Below are positions 1-7,901 of a stretch of 64,000 nt of DNA, piece by piece. Location: contig NZ_CP022098.1 of the NCBI RefSeq assembly GCF_002305875.1, forward strand, positions 12,214,001-12,278,000. Direction: 5' to 3'. Every line of letters starts with the position of its first letter. The stretch's first letter is position 1. The translations under genes were made by a program, and so were the position numbers. The notes beneath the pieces were generated by a model. It was not told where the DNA came from and did no database searches. It worked only from the letters and a program-made list of their open reading frames with translations. This stretch comes from Cystobacter fuscus (lineage in GTDB: Bacteria > Myxococcota > Myxococcia > Myxococcales > Myxococcaceae).

Positions 1-556
1 CGGAACTCTTGTTGTAGTCCATCCACCACATGGGTGAGTTGGAGAACGCCTCGAAGACGTTCGCACCGCGATCCCGTGCCTTCCACATCATGTTGCGCTG
101 CCGGGAGTCCATGTTCCAGTCGAAGCTGGAAGAGGAGGGATCCGTGCTGGACCAGTCGAGCCAATAGCCAGGGATACGCTTGAAGTCCGGGAGCGTGCTC
201 GTGGGGGGATAGAGGGGAACGGTTGTCCCGACGGCCCGGGTGCCATAACCGCCGATGTTGTAACGGACCACGTTCATGCCGAGACCCGGCACGGAGTAGG
301 TGCCCGCGTTGGTGGACAGGCTCACGGAGGCGTTCTGGGTGAAGACGGCATCCGCCAGGTCCTCGCGGTCACCGAAGGCATGGGCCCACCATGCCAGCGA
401 ACAGCCCCACCCCTGCCACGTGCCGAAGGTGCTGGAGGGGTTGGGCGTGACGACATAGTCGGCCCGCGCCTGGGTTCCACCGAGCGTCAGTGCGGCGACG
501 AGCGAGGTCGCGGCACCGACCGCCCATGAGAAGGATTTCCTTGTTTGAATCGACAT
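1..556 (-). CDS. Secreted GH30-like endo-beta-1,6-galactanase, C-terminus cut by window edge
   Basis: The frame is open from an ATG at 556 to the left edge (185 codons seen). SD GGGAG lies six bases upstream. Residues 1-32 form a signal peptide ending in TQARA, so the enzyme is exported. The mature start (TWQGWGCSLAWWAHAFGDRE, then PGLGMNVVRYNIGG, then FEAFSNSPMWWM) matches the first strands of the GH30 (beta/alpha)8 barrel, in the branch of fungal and actinobacterial endo-beta-1,6-galactanases acting on arabinogalactan side chains. The catalytic glutamates lie beyond the window. The gene is followed 40 bp upstream by another secreted protein on the same strand. The family call is from remembered motifs; substrate is inferred. 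Confidence 0.75.
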   Translation of the reverse strand, partial: MSIQTRKSFSWAVGAATSLVAALTLGGTQARADYVVTPNPSSTFGTWQGWGCSLAWWAHAFGDREDLADAVFTQNASVSLSTNAGTYSVPGLGMNVVRYNIGGYGTRAVGTTVPLYPPTSTLPDFKRIPGYWLDWSSTDPSSSSFDWNMDSRQRNMMWKARDRGANVFEAFSNSPMWWMDYNKSS

Positions 557-596
557 GTCATCTCCCTGGCGCGAGTGCTGTCCTTCGTGTCGGTCG

Positions 597-2234
597 TTAC
601 CTTCCGAAAAGCGGCTGGGCGAGGAGCCGCGACCAGCGGTACGTCCTGACATCGTAACGGTTGATGATCCACTCCCCGTCTCCGCTGCCCCCCTGCCGGT
701 ACTTGAAGAGGAAATCGCCCTGTGGGCCCCGGTAGAAGCGGGGATAGGTGGCCTGCGTCTCCAGTGTTCCCACCATGGGCTGACGGGCGAACGACGAGGC
801 GACGAGCCCGCGCGACCGCCAGTAGGTGAGCGCATGGCCGTGCAGGTCGCCCGACAGGTGGATGTCGTGGTTGTCGTCGACCTCCAGCGTGAGATAGTTG
901 TGGCTGTCCCAGCCCTTGAATTGATCATCGAGGACCTTGTAGGTCCATGCCCCGTCGCCATTGCGGATGGCGACCTTCACGCGCCGGTTGGCGTCGTAGT
1001 AGGCGACGAGCTGGTGCCGCTTGAAGACCACGAAGTCGAACGTGGCGGAGCTCCCGCCCCAGGCCCGGTCGACGCGGCTGGCGCGCCAGAGTTTCGCCGT
1101 CGCGTCGTAGCTCCAGACGACGAGATCCGTCAGGAACTTGTCCGGGCAGGTCGTCTCCGTGGGCTGCGACACGGAGAGCGCGCGTCCCGAGCAATCATAG
1201 GGCAGGTCCCGATTCGTGGGCATCGACTCCCAGCGCAGGTAATAGGTCAGCGCCGGATCCTGAGCGTCCCAGTGCAGCGGTCCATCCGTGGCGCCGAGTG
1301 AGGCGATCTCTCCCGTCCCGGAGATATCCGCGCTCCCCCCCTCCAGGCGGTTCTGATGGATCTTCCACTGACCGCCCTCGAGCCGGGCGTTGTAGACCTG
1401 GGTGGTCCAGACGGGCGGCACGTCCGCGGAATAGACAACCTTGTACGTCTGATAGGTCACGACGGGGCGGCCCTCGCCATCGAAGCCGACATTCAGGTTG
1501 TTGAGCACGCCCTGGTGGGTTTGGATCGGATCGACGACGGCGTGGGACGCGGTCGTGAGGGGAAGCGTGAGCTTCTCCCCGCAGGTGTTGTACCAGTTCA
1601 CCAGATCCTGGCTCCGGGCCACCGAGACGCTGTGATTGGTCTCCACCGCGGGCGTCTCCCGCCACACCCAGGCCATGTAGACCCAGGGCTGGCCCTGGCC
1701 CTGGGCGTTGCCCGAGGGATACGCATTTCGCTCCACGTTGTCGTTCCAGAGCGACGGCATGCACCCACGGGGTGCGCTCCCGAGCGGATGGGGGAAGCGA
1801 ATCTTCCCCGAGTTCACGAGGGCCGAGTTCCGCACGGTGCCGAGCACGCGCAGCCCATGGACGTAGAGTGGCTGCCCGCCGACCGCCGCGAGGACGCTCT
1901 CCGGAATGGCCACGTGGAAGCGATAGCGTCCGTTGCCCGCTCCGCACCGCTCTCCGACCGCCGACTCGGCCATGAATTGCGAGGCCCCTTCGAGGACCAG
2001 CTGGCCCCGGGGCTCGTCATACGCCGAGGCTCCGGCATAGACATGGATCCGCAAGGAAGCCGCGACCCCCTGCTGACAAGTCCACCCGTGCAGGAAGTAC
2101 TGGTCTCCCTCGAGCACCACGCCGTCCAGCTGACCGATGACGGCGCCGGGGTCGGCCAGTCCCTGGAAGGGCTCCGCCACGACCAGGCGTGGAAGCAGCA
2201 GAGCGCACAAGGCGAGAAAGCGCGACGTGACCAC
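597..2234 (-). CDS. Secreted BNR-4-like repeat protein
   Basis: 545 residues from a GTG at 2234, chosen because AGGGAGG sits four bases upstream; an in-frame ATG at 2258 lies inside a GC hairpin with no SD. A signal peptide (RFLALCALLLPRLVVA) is followed by a beta domain with one HGWTCQQG motif (residues about 30-150). After it come beta-propeller segments with SRSQDLVNWY-like, HLSGDLHGHALTYWRS-like and YPRFYRGPQGDFLFKYR-like strands, typical of the BNR-4 family. Such proteins bind or cleave polysaccharides, and the same-strand GH30-like neighbour fits a glycan-degrading pair. No catalytic residue is identified. Function beyond secreted glycan-active or glycan-binding protein is open. Confidence 0.6.
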   Translation of the reverse strand: MVTSRFLALCALLLPRLVVAEPFQGLADPGAVIGQLDGVVLEGDQYFLHGWTCQQGVAASLRIHVYAGASAYDEPRGQLVLEGASQFMAESAVGERCGAGNGRYRFHVAIPESVLAAVGGQPLYVHGLRVLGTVRNSALVNSGKIRFPHPLGSAPRGCMPSLWNDNVERNAYPSGNAQGQGQPWVYMAWVWRETPAVETNHSVSVARSQDLVNWYNTCGEKLTLPLTTASHAVVDPIQTHQGVLNNLNVGFDGEGRPVVTYQTYKVVYSADVPPVWTTQVYNARLEGGQWKIHQNRLEGGSADISGTGEIASLGATDGPLHWDAQDPALTYYLRWESMPTNRDLPYDCSGRALSVSQPTETTCPDKFLTDLVVWSYDATAKLWRASRVDRAWGGSSATFDFVVFKRHQLVAYYDANRRVKVAIRNGDGAWTYKVLDDQFKGWDSHNYLTLEVDDNHDIHLSGDLHGHALTYWRSRGLVASSFARQPMVGTLETQATYPRFYRGPQGDFLFKYRQGGSGDGEWIINRYDVRTYRWSRLLAQPLFGR

Positions 2235-2423
2235 GGAGCCTCCCTGTGTCGTTGACATCCCCAGGCCGGGGACGTCACCAGCTTAACCCCACCTCGGCGA
2301 GGAAAGCATGCAAAACAGGTAAAACCTCGAAGCACGGACCATTCCCTTCAAGGTGGCTGTCTTCGAGGCGTCCTGGAGAACTTCAGCCATGGTGAGGACC
2401 TTCTCAGGCCCCCATCCCGTGGC

Positions 2424-2654
2424 CTACCTGGTGCCACAGGCCAGGGCGAAACCGGCCTGGCGCGCACTGTTGGTCAGCTCGAGCGCCCGCTTCCTGTCGA
2501 CCGCGACTCCACGGCCCTCGTCATAGCAGACTCCGAGAGCGTAACAGGCCATGGCCTGGCCTCCCGTGGGTGTTGAGGCTCGAGCAGCCACAGCCCTCAG
2601 GCCCACACCCCCTGTCGCCCCTCCAAGGAGGGCGGACCAGGCAGATTTCTTCAT
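2424..2654 (-). pseudogene. Sel1-repeat protein remnant
   Basis: 76 residues. The C-terminal half contains one Sel1-type repeat (ACYALGVCYDEGRGV then RALELTNSARQAGFALAC). Full-length Sel1 proteins carry many such units, so this is probably a truncated relic. The N-terminus (KKSAWSALLGGATGGVGLRA) resembles a weak export signal. Part of its DNA (2597-2621) is an exact copy of 21771-21795 beside the toxin cassette. No SD is convincing. It may be untranslated. Confidence 0.35.
2597..2621. repeat. 25-bp dispersed repeat, copy 1
   Basis: These 25 bases begin TCAGGCCCACACC and end TGTCGCCCC. They are identical to 21771-21795 in the same orientation; the three bases before are CCC here and CCA there. 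One copy lies in a Sel1 remnant, the other beside a palindromic element near a toxin cassette. Confidence 0.7.
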
Positions 2655-3024
2655 GTGGATGCCCTATCTGCCCGTCATGGTGGGCATGTTCGGTGGAATT
2701 GTCTATCTGGCCCTCCATGGCTCTCAGGGATGGGCGTTGTTCTTGGGGCTGGTCTGGCTGTGGTCGTCACGAGGGTTCTTGTGGGGGCTCATCAATGTGG
2801 CCCGCCAGCCGATCCAACACATGAAGCTCACCGGTAAAGGGGGCTCCTGGATCGGCGGATGGGACCGGGACGAACCCGGTCCCATCGTGACGCTCGACTA
2901 CCGAGGGGTCAGCTTTCGCAGCAAGCCGTCGCCACCGTCCCTGAGGTACCAGATGCTGCCGTCAGGAGACACCTTCAGTGCGCGCACCCTCCCGGTGTAC
3001 ACGTCGTTCGCGCTGCGGCCGTAG
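2653..3024 (+). CDS. Small membrane protein fragment, doubtful
   Basis: The frame reads MWMPYLPVMVGMFGG then two hydrophobic stretches (residues 4-22 and 25-45) and a polar tail. GGAGGG is present about 25 bases upstream, too far to be a normal SD. The last 127 bases run antisense through the end of the sugar dehydrogenase gene, so the C-terminus is probably not genuine. It could be the surviving N-terminus of a membrane gene interrupted here. I do not recognise a family. Confidence 0.25.
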   Translation: MWMPYLPVMVGMFGGIVYLALHGSQGWALFLGLVWLWSSRGFLWGLINVARQPIQHMKLTGKGGSWIGGWDRDEPGPIVTLDYRGVSFRSKPSPPSLRYQMLPSGDTFSARTLPVYTSFALRP

Positions 3025-4598
3025 CGCTCGACGCCCGTGACATTGTTGGTCGCCGGGTCGATCACCATACGGTACAGCGCGATGGACGAGGTTCCGCCGA
3101 TCAGCGCGGAGCCCTTCCACTGGGGGAAGAGGTCGCCGTTGTAGAACGCCAGTCCGGACGGAGACATGGAGGCGGTGGTGGAGAACCAGCCCCAGTATGC
3201 CGCCGGCGGCGTGAACTGCGGAGCGGTGTCATGCCGCGGATACGGCTGGCCCGGCAGGTAGGCATCGCCGTTGTAGCGGTTGCCGTTGTTCACCAGCGGC
3301 CAGCCGTAGTTGGCGCCCTTGATGATGAAGTTGAACTCGTCGCCGGAGGCGGGGCCCATCTCACTGAGCCACAGGTTGCCGCTGCCGTCGAACGCCAGGC
3401 CGTAGGGATTGCGGAAGCCCTTGGCCCACACCTGTCCGCGCACGCCGCCCAAGGACGCCTCGGGGTTGTCGCTGGGGGTGCTGCCGTCGAGGTTCAGGCG
3501 GATGATCTTGCCCAGCGCGCTGTCCGTCTGCTGCGCGACGTGCCCACGGTCACCATTGGCGGCCGGGATGTCGCCATCGCCCACGGCGAGGTAGACGTGC
3601 TGGCCATCCGGCGCGAACGCGATGCGCGCGCCCGGCTGACCGCGGACGGAGTAGCTCGACGGCTCCTGCCAGATGACCTGGAGGTTGGACAGGCTCGCGG
3701 TAGCGCCGCCCTCATCGAGGCGCGCGGACGCCAGGGTGAGGTGATTGTTGTTGTCCGCGCCCTTGGCCACGTAGCTGAACCACAGCTTGCGGTCCTGGGC
3801 GAAGGTCGGCGAGGTCGCCACGTCGTGGAGACCGCTCTGGCCGCCACCGCCGTTGGCGCCCACGGAGACCGGCAGGCCGCTGACGGACGTCTTCACGCCG
3901 GCCGGCGTCACGATGTACATGCGGTCACTCTTCTCGGTGACCACGATGCGGCCGTCGGGCAGGAAGTCCAGACCCCACGGGTTGGTGAAGGCCGCCACAT
4001 CGGTGATGTTGAACGGCGCCGCGGGCTCCGTCTGGTTGCCGGTGACACGCGCGTTGTATGACACGGTGGGCGCCGTGCCCGGCTCGGCGGGGGGCTGCGG
4101 GTCGGTCGGATCCGGATCTGGCTGGCTGCCGCCGCTGGTGGCGTAGACCTCGAACTCGTGCAGCGAGTAGCCGTAGGGGCCGCTCTTCTGCGTGCCGTAC
4201 ATCGAGACGTAGCGCGCCAGGACGGGCGTGAACGAGATGTCTTCCGTGCCCCCCTGGCCGTTGGTCTTCGTGTGCACGGTGCTCCAGGTGGTGCCGTCGT
4301 TGGAGACCCGGATGGTGTAGGTGGTGGCGTACGCGTTCTCCCAGTGGAGCACCGCGCGGCCGATCGACTGCTCACTGCCGAGGTCGATGGTGATCCACGA
4401 GGGGCTCACGAACTCCGAACTCCAGCGGGTGCCCAGGTCTCCGTCGTTGGCGTTGGCCGCCTTGAACGCCTCGGGGTTCTCGGTGCTGCTGGCGGTGATG
4501 GGCTTGTTCAGCGCGAGATTGACCGGTGCGGTCTGCGCGAGGGCGCATGGGGCGGCGAGGCCGGCCAGCAGCAGAAGCGGGTGTTGCACGCGACGCAT
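2898..4598 (-). CDS. Secreted PQQ-dependent sugar dehydrogenase with N-terminal F5/8 (discoidin) domain
   Basis: 566 residues from ATG 4598, with SD GGAG seven bases upstream; longer in-frame starts have none. A signal peptide ends at LAQ (about residue 22). A discoidin-like carbohydrate-binding module follows (residues 25-155: LALNKPITASSTEN, WITIDLGSEQSIGRAVLHWE). A Pro/Asp linker leads to a glucose/sorbosone dehydrogenase six-bladed propeller (about 185-566), with GLDFLPDGRIVVTEKSDRMY, IAFAPDGQHVYLAVGDGD, KGFRNPYGLAFD and LWLSEMGPASGDEFN. The family oxidises sugars in the periplasm or outside the cell using PQQ and calcium. The lectin-like module suggests the enzyme is tethered to polysaccharide. 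The substrate is unknown. It forms a secreted-enzyme group with the two upstream-strand neighbours but has its own 3' gap. Confidence 0.85.
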   Translation of the reverse strand: MRRVQHPLLLLAGLAAPCALAQTAPVNLALNKPITASSTENPEAFKAANANDGDLGTRWSSEFVSPSWITIDLGSEQSIGRAVLHWENAYATTYTIRVSNDGTTWSTVHTKTNGQGGTEDISFTPVLARYVSMYGTQKSGPYGYSLHEFEVYATSGGSQPDPDPTDPQPPAEPGTAPTVSYNARVTGNQTEPAAPFNITDVAAFTNPWGLDFLPDGRIVVTEKSDRMYIVTPAGVKTSVSGLPVSVGANGGGGQSGLHDVATSPTFAQDRKLWFSYVAKGADNNNHLTLASARLDEGGATASLSNLQVIWQEPSSYSVRGQPGARIAFAPDGQHVYLAVGDGDIPAANGDRGHVAQQTDSALGKIIRLNLDGSTPSDNPEASLGGVRGQVWAKGFRNPYGLAFDGSGNLWLSEMGPASGDEFNFIIKGANYGWPLVNNGNRYNGDAYLPGQPYPRHDTAPQFTPPAAYWGWFSTTASMSPSGLAFYNGDLFPQWKGSALIGGTSSIALYRMVIDPATNNVTGVERYGRSANDVYTGRVRALKVSPDGSIWYLRDGGDGLLRKLTPR

Positions 4599-4873
4599 TG
4601 CGGAACTCCATGTTGTTTGAGTTGGGTCGCAGGAAACCCGGTTGGCGACAAAGCGGTTTCCTTTCCCAGAACGGGCGAGAGCGCCGGATTGGGATGTCTG
4701 TCTCATATCACGACGAGATGCACCCAGGCGCGAATTCACGGGGTGCATGCACGTGAATTCTCACGCGTCCTTCGAGGGGAGCGGGAGCGCCGTCTCTGGA
4801 GTGCGGGTTGTCTTCCATTGCATACCTTGCGTGCCCATACGCTGGGTGCGGGTCTGCTGCGGACAAGGGTAGA

Positions 4874-4937
4874 TGAATACAGATTTGTTAGAAGACAAGA
4901 GCAAGTGAATATGGATTTGTTGGAAGACAAGAATGAG
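4874..4937 (+). repeat. 32-bp tandem repeat carrying two mini-frames
   Basis: Units 4874-4905 and 4906-4937 match at 26 of 32 positions with no spacer. The first contains ATG...TGA encoding MNTDLLEDKSK; a GTG overlapping its TGA encodes VNMDLLEDKNE in the second. The substitutions keep both frames open. No SD precedes the first. A weak promoter-like pair (TTGTTA, 17 bases, AATATG) spans the units. Function unknown. Confidence 0.6.
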
Positions 4938-5051
4938 TGACAGGTTGATGGGAGGACAGGCTCGCCGACCGCGCTGTCGAGACGCGGAGGGGGACGGGGG
5001 CGGGCGGGGTCGAAGGCGAAGAACGCGCTCCCGTGGGCACTCGCGAGCGCT

Positions 5052-5097
5052 CGGGAAGGTGTCTCGGGAAGGTGTCAAAGGACTCGTTCTGACACCT
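5052..5097. repeat. Palindromic dispersed element, copy 1
   Basis: The core palindrome is AGGTGTCA (5070-5077), 12 bases, TGACACCT (5090-5097). It is preceded by a 13-bp tandem duplication of CGGGAAGGTGTC (5052 and 5065). The arm AAGGTGTCAAAGGACTCGTT recurs, with few changes, at 21801 and, inverted, at 19612. Probably a MITE- or REP-like element. Confidence 0.65.
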
Positions 5098-5189
5098 CTG
5101 CGCCGTCCGGTGGCCCGCGAGTTCCCGTTACGGGCATTCGCCCTGAAGTCATGCGGTATGGCGATGCTGTTGGTGCTCCTGAGTTCGGG

Positions 5190-5828
5190 TCAGCTCTTCG
5201 GTCCGGCCGGGCCTCTGACCGCGGAGACCGCCTCGCCGTACAACTGGTCGAGCGTGAGCTCCGCGCTGTGGCGGAGCGCATCGGCGGCGACATCCAGGCA
5301 GGCCAGCGAGCACGCGACGATGGCGGCGGCCCGCACCCGTGAACGCGTCCCGCGCTGGGCGCCCAGGCGTTGCTCGACCAGTGGGACCAGCACCTCCTGC
5401 CACGCGGCCATCTTGACCAGGTAGCGACTGCGCAGCGAAGCACTGCTGTGCACCAGCATCGCGACCTGCCGGGCGTGCTCCGGGGATTGCGCGCTCGGCA
5501 GAGCCTCGGCCGCTCTCTGGAGCGAGATCCAGACGTCCTCCTCCGGCGGGCGCGCCGCGAAGGCCGTGGTGAGGACCGCGCACTGCTCGGCGGTGTCGCC
5601 GAGGACGATGTCTTCCTTGGTCCCGAAGTACCGGAACAGCGTCGCTCGTGACACGCCGGTCTCCGCGGCGATCTGCTCGACCGTCGTCGCGTCGAAGCCG
5701 TGCTCGGCGAACAGCGCGAAGGCCAACTCCTGCACCTTCTGCTGCACGGCGTGGCGGGAACGGTCCCAGGCGGTATCTCTTCCGGTCACTCGGCTCACAG
5801 CCGCCCATCCTACGTCGTGACCGTTCAC
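5190..5828 (-). CDS. TetR-family repressor, divergent from carboxylesterase
   Basis: 212 residues. The N-terminal HTH (residues about 30-75: FALFAEHGFDATTVEQIAAETGVSRATLFRYFGTKEDIVLG) is a textbook TetR DNA-binding domain. The C-terminal helical ligand domain ends in TLDQLYGEAVSAVRG. A GTG at 5795 is an alternative start. The gene is divergent from the esterase at 6072, and a 31-bp imperfect palindrome (6023-6053) overlaps the esterase -10. I infer that this protein represses the esterase and responds to an ester or its product. The first residues after ATG are not conserved in the family. Confidence 0.85.
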   Translation of the reverse strand: MNGHDVGWAAVSRVTGRDTAWDRSRHAVQQKVQELAFALFAEHGFDATTVEQIAAETGVSRATLFRYFGTKEDIVLGDTAEQCAVLTTAFAARPPEEDVWISLQRAAEALPSAQSPEHARQVAMLVHSSASLRSRYLVKMAAWQEVLVPLVEQRLGAQRGTRSRVRAAAIVACSLACLDVAADALRHSAELTLDQLYGEAVSAVRGPAGPKS

Positions 5829-6010
5829 TGGATTCGGCCCGCGGGCACACCCCTCTGGTGCTCAAAGGACAGGCACCCCGGAATGGACCCATCCCGGCCG
5901 AGGCGGTCCAGATCGGTTTTCTCGATGGCGCATGGCATCCAAACATCCGGAATGACTTGGCTTTTCAGCCCCGCCGACCCGTGGGTGGTTGTCCGGCGCG
6001 ACGTGAGACC

Positions 6011-6040
6011 TTGACTCGACATGATACCGAGTCTCATATT
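6011..6040 (+). promoter_or_regulatory. Predicted sigma70-type promoter of carboxylesterase
   Basis: TTGACT at 6011-6016 and CATATT at 6035-6040, 18 bases apart, about 30 bases before the esterase start. The -10 lies inside the palindrome, as expected for TetR repression. Confidence 0.55.
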
Positions 6041-6053
6041 GAGACTGAGTATC
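6023..6053. promoter_or_regulatory. Predicted TetR operator
   Basis: The 31-bp imperfect palindrome has outer arms GATAC/GTATC and inner arms GAGTCTCA/TGAGACT around an AT centre. It is placed over the esterase promoter and between divergent genes, so it is the likely binding site of the repressor encoded at 5190-5828. Confidence 0.65.
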
Positions 6054-6071
6054 AACCGCGAGGGAGGTGCC

Positions 6072-7577
6072 ATGCACATCGATGTGTCCGTGAGGCAGGG
6101 CGTAGTCCGGGGCCAGCAGTCAGGAGGGGTGGCGACCTTCCTGGGAGTGCCGTACGCGGCGCCGCCGATGGGGCCACTGCGCCTGCGACCACCGCAGCCG
6201 GTGCGGCCCTGGGAGGGCGTGCGTCCCGTGCTCGATGCTGGGCCCAGCGCACCGCAGCGAGCCCTCGACTCCTTCGCGGGGCTGGATGCCTTCGCGGTCA
6301 CCGGTGCGCGTTGGCGTCGCGGTGACGACTACCTCACCCTCAACGTCTGGGCGCCTGTCGACGCGGCCGCTCGGCCGGTGGTGGTGTACGTGCACGGCGG
6401 TGGGCTCGTGCTGGGCACCAAGGACGCCGCCGTCTACGACGGCACGGCGTTCGCGCGTGACGGCGTGGTGGCCGTCGCCATGAACTACCGGCTGGGCGTC
6501 GAGGGCTTTGTCCCGATCCCCGGCGCCCCCACGAACCTGGGCCTGCGCGACGTCATCGCCGCCCTGCGCTGGCTCCAGGACAACGTGGCCGCCTTCGGTG
6601 GGGACGCCGGCAACGTGACGGTGGTTGGCGAGTCCGGCGGAGCCATGCTGGTCGCCTGTCTGGTGAGCAGTCCCCTCTCGGTCGGGCTGTTCCGCCGTGC
6701 CGTCGTGCAGAGCGGGCATGGCTCGGCGGTCTACCCGGTGTCGATCGCCGAGCGCACCACCATGGCGTTGGCACGGGCGCTCTCGGTGACGCCAGATGCC
6801 GAGGGGTTCCGCTCCGTGCCGCCCGAGCGCGCTGTGCAGGCGCTGCACAAGGTGTCCCGCCCTGGAACACTCGACCTGCGCGACGCCAACGGCTTCGACC
6901 CGTCCTTCGGCCTGGGTGTCGTCAACCCGGTCCATGGCGACGACGTGCTGCCAGTACATCCGCTGCTCGCCCTGGAGCGGGGGGCAGGCGCGGACGTGGA
7001 CCTGCTCATCGGGACCACCGCGACCGAGGCCAGCTACTGGTTCGGCCCCACCCGGCTGTCGTGGCTGCCCACCGGGATTTCACGCCGCCTGCTGCGCCGC
7101 ATCGCGCCACGAGCAGACGAGTTGTTCGATGCCTATGCCGAGCAGGCCACCTCGCGCGCCGAGCGTCGGGGTGGAGCGGTTCTCGCCCGGGTCCTGACCG
7201 ACATGGCCTTCCGCTGGCCGGCCCGCCAGTTCGCCGCCGCCCACCAGGGCCGGACGCACGTCTACGAGTTCGACTGGGCCTCCCCCGCCGCCGGGGGGCG
7301 AATGGGTGCGGCGCACGGCCTCGAGCTGCCGTTCGTCTTCGACACCCTCACCAGCACCACCGGCCGGCGCGGCATGACAGGGATGTCGGCGCCGCAGGAA
7401 CTGGCGGACTACGTCCACGGCACGTGGGTCCGCTTCGTCACCGACGGGCACCTGTCCTGGCCCACCTTCGATTCCCAGACGCGAGCGGTCCACCAGCTCG
7501 CGGCGCGCACGACGATCAGCGAGCCAGTCATGCCGGCGGCCGCCTACACGCCCGTCGTCGCGCCGATGACGGTCTGA
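6072..7577 (+). CDS. Type-B carboxylesterase/lipase
   Basis: 501 residues from ATG 6072, with GAGGGAGG four bases before it. Alpha/beta-hydrolase of the carboxylesterase type-B family: oxyanion HGGG (YVHGGGLVLG), nucleophile elbow GESGGA (the usual form is GESAGA), acid in GTTATEASYW, and catalytic His in GAAHGLELPFVF. The usual family length is about 500. No signal peptide, so it is cytoplasmic. It hydrolyses carboxylic esters, and the substrate cannot be told. A TetR repressor and operator upstream indicate inducible expression, perhaps as detoxification of an ester compound. Confidence 0.9.
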   Translation: MHIDVSVRQGVVRGQQSGGVATFLGVPYAAPPMGPLRLRPPQPVRPWEGVRPVLDAGPSAPQRALDSFAGLDAFAVTGARWRRGDDYLTLNVWAPVDAAARPVVVYVHGGGLVLGTKDAAVYDGTAFARDGVVAVAMNYRLGVEGFVPIPGAPTNLGLRDVIAALRWLQDNVAAFGGDAGNVTVVGESGGAMLVACLVSSPLSVGLFRRAVVQSGHGSAVYPVSIAERTTMALARALSVTPDAEGFRSVPPERAVQALHKVSRPGTLDLRDANGFDPSFGLGVVNPVHGDDVLPVHPLLALERGAGADVDLLIGTTATEASYWFGPTRLSWLPTGISRRLLRRIAPRADELFDAYAEQATSRAERRGGAVLARVLTDMAFRWPARQFAAAHQGRTHVYEFDWASPAAGGRMGAAHGLELPFVFDTLTSTTGRRGMTGMSAPQELADYVHGTWVRFVTDGHLSWPTFDSQTRAVHQLAARTTISEPVMPAAAYTPVVAPMTV

Positions 7578-7901
7578 GCCTCTCTCTCGCGGTTGGCGCT
7601 CGAGCCGAGAGGACCCGCCCCCCAACCCGCCGCCGTCCTCCACACCTCACGCGGACGAACATGTCCAAGTCGAACGTCCTCCTGCGCAACTCGGCGGGAG
7701 TCTCCTCTCCGCGTCTTCTCCTCATCGGCTCCTTACTGACCGCTGCGCGGGGCTTCTTCTGCCCCTCTGCGCCCCCCACTGCCCTCGACATTTCCCCCAT
7801 TCGCCCTCGAAGGTGCGCGCCGCCATCGACGTGCTCGTCGCGCGCATCCCGGAGCGGCTGTCGAGTGCCACCCGTCCGCTCGAGGTGCCCGCCAGACTTT
7901 C
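7578..7901. other. 324-bp region between esterase and metallopeptidase
   Basis: The region lies between convergent genes. Open frames on both strands have no SD or family resemblance. It contains one copy (7780-7802) of a 23-bp repeat whose other copy lies at 10501-10523, on the far side of the metallopeptidase. No clear terminator hairpin was seen. Confidence 0.5.
7780..7802. repeat. 23-bp direct repeat, left copy
   Basis: The sequence starts TGCCCTCGACATTT and ends CCCCATTC. It is identical to 10501-10523, and both copies are preceded by a C-rich tract. The pair flanks the M4 peptidase gene in direct orientation, 2.7 kb apart. Confidence 0.7.

Larger units (their letters stand above)
4599..5189. 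other. 591-bp gene-free region with AT-rich tandem repeat and palindromic element
   Basis: No credible long gene. It holds the AT-rich 32-bp tandem repeat (4874-4937) and palindromic element copy 1 (5052-5097), described separately. Base composition around 4860-4945 is far more AT-rich than anything nearby, which points to a foreign insertion or a strong regulatory region. Confidence 0.6.

Noticed and set aside
2256..2278. Hairpin at the BNR-4-like gene start as a riboswitch
   Set aside because: A single short GC stem (GACATCCCC/GGGGACGTC with one mismatch). No riboswitch core recognised; it only argues against the upstream ATG.
4874..4937. CRISPR-like repeat
   Set aside because: Only two units, directly adjacent, with no spacer and no cas genes.
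7528..7800. Minus-strand frame beginning MSRAVGGAEGQ at the 23-bp repeat
   Set aside because: Arg-rich, no SD, runs antisense into the esterase; it resembles the start of the SnoaL fragment only because both use the same repeat.
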